DNA from: Brachionus manjavacas
Taxonomy: Eukaryota; Rotifera; Eurotatoria; Ploima; Brachionidae
Assembly: GCA_019054805.1 (NCBI GenBank)
Contig: JAHQIY010000031.1
Location: 310,001 to 374,000, forward strand
Direction of reading: 5' to 3'
DNA length: 64,000 nucleotides
Under the pieces are notes generated by a model. It searched no databases, had not been told where the DNA came from, and saw nothing but the letters and a program-made list of their open reading frames with translations. The translations under genes and the position numbers were made by a program. Shown here one piece after another: positions 33,311-44,300 of this stretch (the first letter of the stretch is position 1; every line of letters starts with the position of its first letter).

Positions 33311-34785
33311 TTAGTAAAAAATTAGATTAAATTGAACAAACAAATATTCGACACCTTTAAGTAGTTCCTGACTATCAGCCGATATGATACAACGTTTTAA
33401 TTGAACAATACCATGTATTTTAATTTCACCAGTACATGTATAAATTTTTTCACCACTGTAACTTTCCAATTTTGTTTCTGGATCATGTTTACACATTAAT
33501 CGAAACATTTTTTGGCTAATTGTCGAACAATTTGCGCCACTATCACACAGGTATCTAACAAGTGTATTATTAAAGATTGCTTGGCCAATGATTGGTTTGT
33601 TTTTTAAATTTGAATTCGGTCCATTTGTCAAAATTGTTTGTTTACTTTCAACTGGAACTTCAGGAGTCAAATTTGGTTTGAAAGTTACATTATTGCGATT
33701 TTGATAATTTTGGGGTGGCTTCGGAAAGGGTCGAAGTTGACTTTGATACTCAGCCGATGGTGTGAATCTTCGATTTTGGCTATTCAAATTACGCTTTGCG
33801 AAGTCACTATCGCTTGTGGTTAAACGCTCACTTGTAGCTGCGTTTGGATTTTTATTAGGTTTGTCATAACCTTCATGTTTACACTCTGTGTAATTTATTA
33901 AGTCGTTTATCGTGAACGCTTTTTCTTTATTTAAGTTTTTCATTTTGTGCATTTTAGTCCTCGCTTCTTCTCGTAGGCGAGTGTCGTTGAGTCCTTCAAC
34001 AAACCTTCCTTGCATCAATTTATCGCAGTCATTTGAATCACTTGTATTTGGGAACAATGAATGTACCATTTTGATAATATTGTTGCCAAAGTCACGTATT
34101 GATTGATTTAAACCTTGTTTATAGTCACTAAACGTTAACCAATTCACTGTAATTTCTTTATCAACTTTGTTCACTGTAACATACGACATAAATTGATCTT
34201 TGAAACGATTAAAACCATTCTCATGGTTACTCAATAATTCGTCAAGATTATTGAAATTTTTTAGAATTGAATTGTCTATGTAGCTAATTGTAATTCGAAC
34301 CCATTCGGATTTTTCGAATTCTTTGAGAAAAGATTCCATCATGGTAATCCATATTTTACCATCCATGCCTTTTTGAAGATCTCTGGATTTTTCAAAATAC
34401 TTGCAGTTACATAAGGTACTCTACTTTGAGCGTGCACGGTACTGATCCTGCTCGAGTTATCGAATTGCAAGGAATTAAAAACATTAATCCCGGATGCAAG
34501 TGCGTTGTTGGGATTCGGCGTGACATGCCTCCCTTTTTTGAACCTCTTGTACATTAAATACGAGACGAGTAATAAAGCGATTATTGTAATTGTTTCGATT
34601 GACATTGATACCATTACAACATCAGTAATACCCAAAACGAGGTTTGATAAGTCTGTATAGACCCGGATTAAAGCGGATACGAAACGCTCATACATCGAAA
34701 CGTGTCTTCTGTAGAACAATGCTTCCGTTTTTTCGAAGGAATTAAGAAAAAAAATTGCAATAGCAATAAATTTAAGAAATTTCAT
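33311..34785 (-). pseudogene. Gag/protease-like protein of unit 1, one frameshift
   Basis: N-terminal frame 34785-34339 and C-terminal frame 34366-33311 overlap at a T-run near 34372, which is one T shorter than in unit 2. N-terminus: signal-peptide-like MKFLKFIAIAIFFL and a membrane helix at about residues 55-79 followed by KRFKKGR. Middle: a helical gag-like region (WLTFSDYKQGLNQSIRDFG). C-terminus: the aspartic protease motif YLCDSGANCSTISQ. No CCHC zinc knuckle is visible. The stop is at 33311. The break may be a real mutation or a homopolymer sequencing error. Confidence 0.75.
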
Positions 34786-34983
34786 TTTTTGAAGAAAAAG
34801 TAGAAATTTAGATTCTTAATTGAAGAAAAGATAAATAGAGCACAGTAATAACTTGATCACTGTAATGTAATTAATATTATACACGTGTTCAACTTTAATA
34901 AACTTTTACTAAAATTGACCTGAAGCACGAGTATTAAATTTTGAAAGTGTTCGAATCTTAGTCTTTATTCATAGAAAAGAAAA

Positions 34984-35003
34984 GATCCACCTAGGGACGC
35001 CAA
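34984..35003 (-). other. Primer-binding site, unit 1
   Basis: Read on the minus strand, TGGCGTCCCTAGGTGGATC begins one base after the LTR end. TGG complements the CCA end of a tRNA; the tRNA species was not identified. The same site for unit 2 lies at 37050-37069. Confidence 0.7.
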
Positions 35004-35317
35004 TGTTAAAATCCTTAGTCTCTATGAAGGGTTTAGTAAGGAAATTAAACAATTAAGAGTTTTTCTTCTTTTAATATTTTATTTAATAATAATTAGGGCC
35101 ACTTCTAGCCAGTAATGGAAAATCACAAAAAAAAGAAAAAAGAAAAAAATAATTTGAGAAAAATTAATAATAATAATAATGTTTTTCTTTTAACAAAAAC
35201 ATGTTCTATTTAAGTTGCGATTTGCTTTGCATTACTGCAGCAAATCGCTTTAATTTTAACAATTTCTAAACTAGACTGGTTGAGACAATCGTTGTAACAA
35301 TAACAAGAGTTACAACA
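35004..35317 (-). repeat. LTR 2 (shared middle LTR)
   Basis: 314 bp and identical, as far as I can see, to LTR 1. It serves as the 5' LTR of unit 1 and the 3' LTR of unit 2. Confidence 0.9.
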
Positions 35318-35373
35318 AATCTCCCCCTTAAACTAAGTGGCTTATGCCGAGAAAATTAACACGGTAACAAAAA

Positions 35374-36850
35374 TTAGTAAAAAATTAGATTAAATTGAAC
35401 AAACAAATATTCGACACCTTTAAGTAGTTCCTGACTATCAGCCGATATGATACAACGTTTTAATTGAACAATACCATGTATTTTAATTTCACCAGTACAT
35501 GTATAAATTTTTTCACCACTGTAACTTTCCAATTTTGTTTCTGGATCATGTTTACACATTAATCGAAACATTTTTTGGCTAATTGTCGAACAATTTGCGC
35601 CACTATCACACAGGTATCTAACAAGTGTATTATTAAAGATTGCTTGGCCAATGATTGGTTTGTTTTTTAAATTTGAATTCGGTCCATTTGTCAAAATTGT
35701 TTGTTTACTTTCAACTGGAACTTCAGGAGTCAAATTTGGTTTGAAAGTTACATTATTGCGATTTTGATAATTTTGGGGTGGCTTCGGAAAGGGTCGAAGT
35801 TGACTTTGATACTCAGCCGATGGTGTGAATCTTCGATTTTGGCTATTCAAATTACGCTTTGCAGAAGTCACTATCGCTTGTGGTTAAACGCTCACTTGTA
35901 GCTGCGTTTGGATTTTTATTAGGTTTGTCATAACCTTCATGTTTACACTCTGTGTAATTTATTAAGTCGTTTATCGTGAACGCTTTTTCTTTATTTAAGT
36001 TTTTCATTTTGTGCATTTTAGTCCTCGCTTCTTCTCGTAGGCGAGTGTCGTTGAGTCCTTCAACAAACCTTCCTTGCATCAATTTATCGCAGTCATTTGA
36101 ATCACTTGTATTTGGGAACAATGAATGTACCATTTTGATAATATTGTTGCCAAAGTCACGTATTGATTGATTTAAACCTTGTTTATAGTCACTAAACGTT
36201 AACCAATTCACTGTAATTTCTTTATCAACTTTGTTCACTGTAACATACGACATAAATTGATCTTTGAAACGATTAAAACCATTCTCATGGTTACTCAATA
36301 ATTCGTCAAGATTATTGAAATTTTTTAGAATTGAATTGTCTATGTAGCTAATTGTAATTCGAACCCATTCGGATTTTTCGAATTCTTTGAGAAAAGATTC
36401 CATCATGGTAATCCATATTTTACCATCCATGCCTTTTTTGAAGATCTCTGGATTTTTCAAAATACTTGCAGTTACATAAGGTACTCTACTTTGAGCGTGC
36501 ACGGTACTGATCCTGCTCGAGTTATCGAATTGCAAGGAATTAAAAACATTAATCCCGGATGCAAGTGCGTTGTTGGGATTCGGCGTGACATGCCTCCCTT
36601 TTTTGAACCTCTTGTACATTAAATACGAGACGAGTAATAAAGCGATTATTGTAATTGTTTCGATTGACATTGATACCATTACAACATCAGTAATACCCAA
36701 AACGAGGTTTGATAAGTCTGTATAGACCCGGATTAAAGCGGATACGAAACGCTCATACATCGAAACGTGTCTTCTGTAGAACAATGCTTCCGTTTTTTCG
36801 AAGGAATTAAGAAAAAAAATTGCAATAGCAATAAATTTAAGAAATTTCAT
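35374..36850 (-). pseudogene. Gag/protease-like protein of unit 2, one frameshift
   Basis: The frame 36850-35852 is open from the signal-peptide-like N-terminus through the region broken in unit 1. It is shifted near 35862 by one extra base (GCAGAAG against GCGAAG in unit 1) into the protease-containing frame 35871-35374. Domain order is as in unit 1. The two units are thus broken at different places, each by a single base, while the rest is almost identical. Confidence 0.75.
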
Positions 36851-37049
36851 TTTTTTGAAGAAAAAGTAGAAATTTAGATTCTTAATTGAAGAAAAGATAA
36901 ATAGAGCACAGTAATAACTTGATCACTGTAATGTAATTAATATTATACACGTGTTCAACTTTAATAAACTTTTACTAAAATTGACCTGAAGCACGAGTAT
37001 TAAATTTTGAAAGTGTTCGAATCTTAGTCTTTATTCATAGAAAAGAAAA

Positions 37050-37069
37050 GATCCACCTAGGGACGCCAA
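37050..37069 (-). other. Primer-binding site, unit 2
   Basis: Same sequence as at 34984-35003, adjacent to LTR 3, which is the 5' LTR of the whole array. Confidence 0.7.
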
Positions 37070-37383
37070 TGTTAAAATCCTTAGTCTCTATGAAGGGTTT
37101 AGTAAGGAAATTAAACAATTAAGAGTTTTTCTTCTTTTAATATTTTATTTAATAATAATTAGGGCCACTTCTAGCCAGTAATGGAAAATCACAAAAAAAA
37201 GAAAAAAGAAAAAAATAATTTGAGAAAAATTAATAATAATAATAATGTTTTTCTTTTAACAAAAACATGTTCTATTTAAGTTGCGATTTGCTTTGCATTA
37301 CTGCAGCAAATCGCTTTAATTTTAACAGTTTCTAAACTAGACTGGTTGAGACAATCGTTGTAACAATAACAAGAGTTACAACA
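37070..37383 (-). repeat. LTR 3 (5' LTR of the array)
   Basis: 314 bp. One visible difference from LTRs 1 and 2 (AACAGTTTC for AACAATTTC). Confidence 0.9.
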
Positions 37384-37387
37384 CAAT

Positions 37388-39672
37388 ACAAAATATTTAT
37401 TTGTACAAAATCGAATTTGTCTCATTATTTATACACATAAAATAATCATTTTGGTTAGAAAAAAAAAAAAATAAAATTAATTTTAATAAAATTAATCAAA
37501 AGTCTAAATCAAATTAATTTTTTTTCAAAAAATTTTTTGCCAACCTTGGGCGACCTCTTTTCTTTAAAGTTACAAACTTCGAAGCCGGCTTGTAATAGCC
37601 CAAACTCAACCCTAGATGATGGGAAAAACTAAATGTTCACATGTTGAACGATCATGATATGTCCTACATTCACAGCTCAAATCGGAAACATTTACCCTGT
37701 TCTTTGGTCTATTGTAAATTGTTGTTGAATGATTTTAATGTCAAAAATTTTTATGTCAAAATATTTTAATGTCAAAAATGAAATAAGTATTTTAATGTTA
37801 AAATTTTCTGGTGTTAAAAGCTATAGTCAATAAAGATAATTAAAAATTTGTATTTTTTGTAGATTTTTAATTAATTTTTAAGAAAATTCTCTTGGCATTG
37901 TGAATTTTGATACAAAAAACAAATAAAAAATATAAAAACTGCCAAAGCTCAGCTTCTAAAGGAGCAAAACATGTTCTGTAAATAGTAGCAACTGATACAT
38001 CCTTTGTACCACCAATAAACTGATTCTGCAAAACTCGTCAATTCATCTGCAAAATTCAGAATTTTGTGATTTTTAGTACAAAATCAGAAACAAAATATAA
38101 TATACACCATAGATTTATTTTGGACAAGCAAACAAATATTCTGTAGAATGTAGCAACTGCTACATCCTCTGTACCACCACTTAATGTAAAAATAATAATA
38201 TAAAATTCAAAATCTTACAAAGCATTTAAACCACTGTTTAGGCAACCTAAAGTATAGAATTTTAAACTTTTGTTATGTTTAAAATGTGTTTTAAAAATAT
38301 TTTTTTTATTTGAAAAAATATTGAAAACAAATATTTTGAAAATTGCTGCGCACTGTAATGGTATTTTCAAACCAGTTCAAAAAGAAGATAGCCAGGAGTC
38401 GAATTCGGGTGACAAAAACTTACATGAAACCTACTTACAAATTAATAAAGCGTTTTACCAGACAGGATCCACTTAAAAATAAACCGAATAGTAAATAGAA
38501 AGTGTCTTTTATTATTAAAAAAAATCAATGAAAAAAATAATCAAGTTATCTTTTATAGATTTTTTTATTCAATTATTGATTTTATAAAATAAAATTGAAA
38601 TTTTTAATTGTTTTTATAGCAATCTAAAAGGGTTCCTCTGTAGGACGATAAGTCAAACCAGCTTTGTCACACAAAAGACTTTGAAAAAGTAGCCTAGTCC
38701 TAAAATTCAGCGCTTAAAAAAAATAGGCCCTAATCGAAGTCATCTCGATGATCAAGGGCCTCCAATCGCTCATGTACCGACTGAAATACCTTCACAGAGG
38801 CAATTAACTACACTGCTTACCTTGAACTGAAAAAATAATAAAAGAAATCGTTTTATGACGAACTCAAAGAGATTTGACTCTTTAAAATATAGCACTAAGC
38901 TAACGAATAGCGAATGCAGTGAAAGTGCTTCGATTAAAGTGTGCATTTTATATAAGAAAATTTTAAAATAAATCCACAACATTTTGATTGTACTAAGGGC
39001 TGCTCCAAGTCAAATTTTAATATTTTAAAAATTTAAACCAAATTTTAAAAAATGAATTTCAATACACGATGCTTGTCAATTATTTGGAGTGAATTAATTT
39101 AAAGCTTTTCTATTTGAAAAATATTTTTTTTGGTCTCATGCTAATCATATTTAAAAACAAAAATTTAAGTATGGTACAACGAGATCAACATTCTTCAATT
39201 CACTATGAATTTATATATTAAATTATCAAAAATTTTTATTAAATTATAATTTTTAAATTGGAAAAATAAATAAAAAAATAAAAATATTCTTAAAAAATTT
39301 ATTTATTTTGAAATAATTCTTATCATTTTCTCACGAAAATCTGAAATGAATATTTAAGAAGTAATTAAATAATCCGACATTATGGATCAGCATTCCTAGA
39401 ATCTCCAGCTTTTTCAATCCCTTCCTAAAAAAACGAAAATGGTAAATAATATCTTATAACCTTGATGGTTATGCAGATAATTTAATTGATCAAAATATTT
39501 AACACTTCCTTTTTTTTGAAAGAAAATGAAAAAGCTTTTGACTGATTCCAGGAAAAGGAGGGTTCATGCCGAATTATAATAAAAACTTCTTCTATATTCA
39601 TATCAAATTTTCGTTTAATATGATAAGAAAAATTTCAAATTAAAAAATACAAAACAATAAAAATATAAAAAT
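37388..39672. other. Transposon debris and AT-rich stretch
   Basis: Contains the SWIM remnant (37540-37725), TTTTAATGTCAAAAAT repeats near 37738-37800, a segment at 37886-37922 shared in inverted orientation with 53636-53672, and a direct repeat of about 40 bp (37975-38020 and 38140-38181, with GTAGCAACT..TACATCC). A plus-strand frame at 38724-38831 (RSHLDDQGPPIAHVPTEIPS) may be another transposon remnant. Nothing else is visible. Confidence 0.45.
37540..37725 (-). pseudogene. MULE transposase C-terminal remnant with SWIM zinc finger
   Basis: The minus strand reads SDLSCECRTYHDRSTCEHLV, which fits the SWIM pattern CxC...CxH common in MULE transposases. After a frameshift it reads FVTLKKRGRPRLAKNF, an AT-hook-like end. 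The catalytic core is absent. Confidence 0.6.
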
Positions 39673-42600
39673 TTAATCCGAAAAAAACTCTATGCACGAT
39701 TCAGCCCGACGTGTAATGTATACTCGATTCTTTCCGGAGGTTTCATAATAAAATCCGCCCCTTTTCCCCTTAAATACAATACTTCCATTTGCTGAACCGT
39801 TGCTTCGATAAGTTCCGACAGGATCGTCTTTGTTTTCGTTTTTTAAAAACTAAATCTTTATTTAAACGGGAATAATTCAATTAAAAAAAAATTAAATTAA
39901 TTATACCATTATGAGTTTTAGCTCTCTTTTCGGATGATTCTAGATTTAATTTTAAATCTTTAATTGAGGTATTTTTTTCCATAATTTCTTCCTGTAATTG
40001 GAACATTGTAAACTTCATCTCAGCTTTTAAATGAATATTAATCAAGATAATAAAATAATTAAATTTCCATACTTAATTCATTTTTTAAATTTTCATTTGA
40101 ATTTTGCAAATCGTCATATTCCTGCCTGAGTTCAGTTAGTTGTCTCTGATTCTGATTTTCGTATTCAATTTTTTTATTTGATGGATTAAATGGACAATAA
40201 CGGCAACTATTTTTTTAATTTAAATATGTTTAATTTTAATTATTATTAAAAAATAACCTTATATGCCTCTTTTTCTTAGGATCAATATGACCTTTTCCCC
40301 CACAAAACTTAAATGGACAATTCGTTTTTTTCATTCCGTAGAAACGTATTGAGCTATCGCCTTCAAAATTTAGATCGATGAATTGTTTTTTAAAACAGGT
40401 TAATTCTTTCGATCTAAGTAAATAAAAATATAATAATAAGATGTATTAAAAATATAAAAACTTTTGATCTAAAAATGAGTTTTCAATACCAAGAACAACT
40501 ATTTTTTTCTCCATCATCTTTCTAAAAAAAAAAATTTTAAGGAAAAAAGATTTCAAAAAAAAATTACATTTCATCCTGAAGTTGAATCTTCACAATTTCT
40601 TGCCTACTTAGTTCAAGTTTATTTTCTTCAGCAATACCATTTAATTTTTCGTTAAGACTTCGCCTTAAAAATTAAAGAAAAAATTTTTTTGATTTTAAAA
40701 TATCATTTTATTCCTACACTTCATTCTCAAGATAAGCTTTCACAGCTTCACAATTGCTGAGCTTTTCGGCCATATTTTCTCTTCAAAAAATTTAAATTAA
40801 TATTTTAATTAATTTTTCTGTATCACTTACTTTTCTTCAGTAGATTTTTCTTTTTCTTCGGAAAAAGCATTTAAATTTCTATTTAGGCTTTTACTTATAT
40901 TATAAGAAAAAATTCTATATAAATTCATTTGTATCATTTTTAAATCTTACAGTTCAACTTCTAGATCTTTTTTCTTTACTTCATTGCTGTTGAAAATTTT
41001 AGGTAATTTTTCACTTAAAAAGAAATATTAATTTAATTTAAGACAAATTTTTCGATCGTACTTTTGCGCATTTAATTTTTTATTTTCTTCAGCAATACCG
41101 TTAAGTTTTTCGTTCAGAAAAATTTTTATGATTATTAAATATTTTTTTATTCTTACACTTCATCCTCTAGATGAGCTTTAGCTGCGTCACACTTGCTGAG
41201 TTTTTTGGCCATATTTTCTCTTCAAAAAATTTAAATTAATATTTTAATTAATTTTTCTGTATCACTTACTTTTCTTCAGTAGATTTTTCTTTTTCTTCGG
41301 AAAAAGCATTTAACTTTTCTTTTAGATCTTTTCTTTAGTATTTTAAGATATAAATTTATCTGATTATTATACATTATTTTAATCTTACACTTCAGCCTCA
41401 AAATGAGCTTTTAATGCCACGAGTTTTTCAGTCACATTTTCTCTTTAAAATATTTGTTAAATTTATTTTATTTTTACATAATCTGATATCCTTTTTTTTA
41501 AATTACTTTGCTTCTTTAAACTCTTGGCCTTCTTCCCGTAAATTTTCAGTCGTCTCCATTAATCTTTTTCTTAAATAAAATATTTTCATTAGAGCAAAAA
41601 ACAGTTCATTTTGTTCTTTACATTTGAAATTCTTGAGAATGGTTATTCTTTGAAAGCTGGTCTAATATTTCTGATTTTTCAGAATCAGATTGAGAATATT
41701 TTCTGATTATTTCAAATTTCCTTTCAGTAATATTAAATTTGTTTCTTTTTATTTGACTTAAAATTACTCGTTTAATATTTTGCTTTTCTGTATTAATTCC
41801 AGTTCTACTATTTCTTTTTCTTCTTTTTCTTTTTGAAATCTCATTTCTCTTGATTCAATTTTTAATTTTAAGCTTTCTTCTAACTTTAAATGTTCTTGAT
41901 TTTTCTTTCAGTCTTTGATTTTTTTCTTTTAGTTTTTCATTTTCTTTTCTTTGCTTGAAAAAATTTTAGGAAAAAAAACATTTTTAAATAAATTCAAAAA
42001 TCTAATTAGAGGACATGACCTAGTTGTTTTTTCTTTAAGTAATTCATTTTCTTGAATCAATTTCTCAACATCTCTTTTAAAGACTATATTGTGTAATCTT
42101 TCCTTTCTCTTTCTTTTTTCTCCATCTCATTTCCAAAAATATACATTTTAATTTATTTCCAATATCAAAGTCAGTCGATTTTGTGATTCGTACTTTTGCC
42201 TTAAGTTTTTTCTTTTAATGCTTCATTTTCATTTTGAAGGATTTCCTCATTTAAAATACATTCAGTATTAAATTGTTTCCATTGATCAGTCTTTGATCTT
42301 AATGCAGCCTTTTAAGAAGATTAGATTTAATCATCGATGAAATAAAAATTAAATACTCGTAAGTTATCAATCTCTGATTACATATCTCCATTATCATGAT
42401 TCATAAGTGAAACATTTTGATTTTCGGAAAAGCTTCCGTTCAAAAGAGGAGTTGACGATTGAAAAATTTCGTCGATCTAAATAAATTTAAAATATTGTTT
42501 ATCAAATACTCATAAATACTCACAGTATTTTGATCATCCCGCATTTCAGCGACATTTTCAAAAACATTTTGTAAAAAATTGGAAATTCCATTTGAAATAT

Positions 42601-42992
42601 TCTCAACTAGCTCAAATGATTTATTCTTAAGATAAAATTGTTTAAAATTTTAAAAACATAAATTTTAAAAAACAAACCACAAATGTCTCTATGTAAGAAG
42701 CATCTAAACTATTTGAATGTATTTCTTCTCCAAAATAAAAGAATTGTTTGCATTCTATTGGACTCTCCTTCACTTTGATACATTTTTTTGGTCCATCATC
42801 AATTTTCACTAGTTGAGATTCGACCAGATCGCTTCTTAGTGAGGATGAAATAACATTAGTTTTAACAATAATTTTATCCTTTGATTCATTATTGAATTCA
42901 TCTTTGGAATAATTCTCATTGTCTGATCCATCCTTAATTTCAACGTATGGATCACATTTTGAATTTGATCTTTTTTTTAGGTTTTCGGACAT
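39673..42992 (-). CDS. Multi-exon coiled-coil protein with zinc-finger-like motif and basic adaptor-like C-terminus
   Basis: The first exon (ATG at 42992) is acidic and serine-rich. It is followed by roughly 15 short exons with introns of about 50-60 bp, read from GT/AG sites and continuing frames. The middle is heptad-like Lys/Glu-rich coiled coil. At least two exon types occur twice: one starting ENMAKKLSKCDAAKAHLEDE (about 41215 and 40785) and one starting SEEKSTEEK-like (about 41330 and 40900). Near 40370-40270 lies NCPFKFCGGKGHIDPKKKRH (CCHH spacing) and then SCRYCPFNPS. The last exon has YRSNGSANGSIVFKGKRGGF..YYETSGKNRVYI, resembling the short basic adaptor repeat of large DNA viruses. 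An in-frame TAA near 42390 and uncertain exon edges lower confidence. The function is unknown; the gene lies tail-side of the transposase and may be cargo. Confidence 0.45.
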
Positions 42993-43332
42993 TTTTGAAT
43001 TTAAAATATTCAAATATTGTATAGGTTTTGTCTAAATTACAGTTTTAAATTTTAAATTAATTTTAGAAGATTAAAAATTTAATTTTAAGACTTTGTGGAT
43101 TTAAAAGGCCTAAAATAATTCTAGTTAACTTTATTAAAATTTTAATTAGCTTATTAAGTGAGCACACTCGCTGGAAAGCCAAATTATCAAATGTTTTTCT
43201 TATATACTTTTAGTAAAATATGGTTAATAATCTTATTACCTTCGTAATTATTTAGTTAAAATTTACAATTTAATTTAACAGATTTATTTGTTAAATATAG
43301 ATTAAAAAAATTTTTTTGTCAAATCATTTATT

Positions 43333-44300
43333 CTAAAAACAAATTGGACATGACTGATTTAATTCATAATTTTCAATACATGATTGGTGAAATTTATGAA
43401 AGCAATTACCTTTCACAATATTTTAAAATGTTTTGATTTCTGAACCACATTTGGAACAGAAATTTTCACTAGAATTTTTTCTGAAGATACGAATCATTTC
43501 AGAACGCAATTTTTGAAGTGAACTATTCAACGTATTGAAAAAGAGCGGTTTTCCCTCTACAAGACATTTTAGAAAGAAGCTCACAAATACCCCACAATTA
43601 TTAGGATCATTTTGAAGTGAATGATCACATTTTGCTTGTTTCCAATTTCTATTATTCAGTGATTCAACGGTAGAAGCAAATCTTCTTTAAAAAATATATA
43701 CAGATACATTTTAGATGAAATACTGACTTATACTTACTTCCAGTTTTCAAAAGATTTTTTCTGATTTTCTATTTTTTCTCCTAATGGATCAACATAGTAA
43801 AATTTACTTCCGTTTAATTCAATAAACATCATTGACCAATGATTTAAGTTTTCATTAATAAAACCGAAAATAACATAAATTTTTAAACTTGAATAATTTT
43901 TAACTAGAGCTTTTACTTATTAATTAGAAACCTACTTCAAAATAACTTCCAAGTCCAATTTCACTATTTAATTTTCCTTCATTAAAAATCTGAGTTGAAT
44001 GAAAACAATCGAGAATTAAAATTTTATTTTAAGAGTTACTAACAACGCATTTTGCAAAAGCCATTAATTCCTTAATTTAGAAATAAATAAATTTATCTTA
44101 ATAATTTTCGAAATATTTACATTATCAGTAAGCCATTTATTTGTTAAAATATCGTCAATTGCCTTTTTTCGGATTAGAAAATTTTCAATTTTAAAATAGA
44201 TAAAATTTTCGAAATTATTTTCATGATTTTTGTCAATATCCGTTGGAACTTCTGTATCGATTATTTCAATTTCATTTGCTGAATTTTCCAATTTTTTTGA
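43333..44300 (-). pseudogene. Ulp1/SENP-type cysteine protease fused to a RING-H2 finger
   Basis: Minus strand, three exon-like segments. First: AIDDILTNKWLTDNV, the usual Ulp1 start. Then after short introns INENLNHWSMMFIELNG (catalytic His, 43831-43841), FYYVDPLGE (Asp), and HSLQNDPNNCGVFVSFFLKC with the Gln and nucleophilic Cys. Next, in the same frame: NFCSKCGSEI...GNCFHKFHQSCIENY...QSCPICF, a C-x2-C, C-x-H-x2-H-x2-C, C-x2-C RING-H2 pattern ending at a stop (43333). Ulp1 proteases remove SUMO-like modifiers; RING fingers usually recruit E2 enzymes. The frame joins the transposase upstream across a one-base shift near 44300. In-frame TAA codons near 44015 and 43425 suggest decay. Confidence 0.65.

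Larger units (their letters stand above)
32942..37383 (-). mobile_element. Tandem gag-only LTR retroelement (LTR-gag-LTR-gag-LTR)
   Basis: Three 314-bp LTRs (TG...CA) enclose two nearly identical internal units of about 1.75 kb. The whole is flanked by CAAT at 32938-32941 and 37384-37387, a 4-bp target duplication. Transcription runs on the minus strand: a primer-binding site lies beside the right-hand LTRs and a polypurine tract beside the left-hand ones. Each unit encodes only a gag-like and aspartic-protease-like protein; no reverse transcriptase, RNase H or integrase is present, so it must rely on enzymes from elsewhere. LTRs differ by about one base and the units by a few, so insertion and tandem formation are very recent. 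Confidence 0.9.

Noticed and set aside
33638..36170. Plus-strand frames across the LTR element
   Set aside because: They mirror the gag-like genes; the LTR, primer site and polypurine tract all place transcription on the minus strand.
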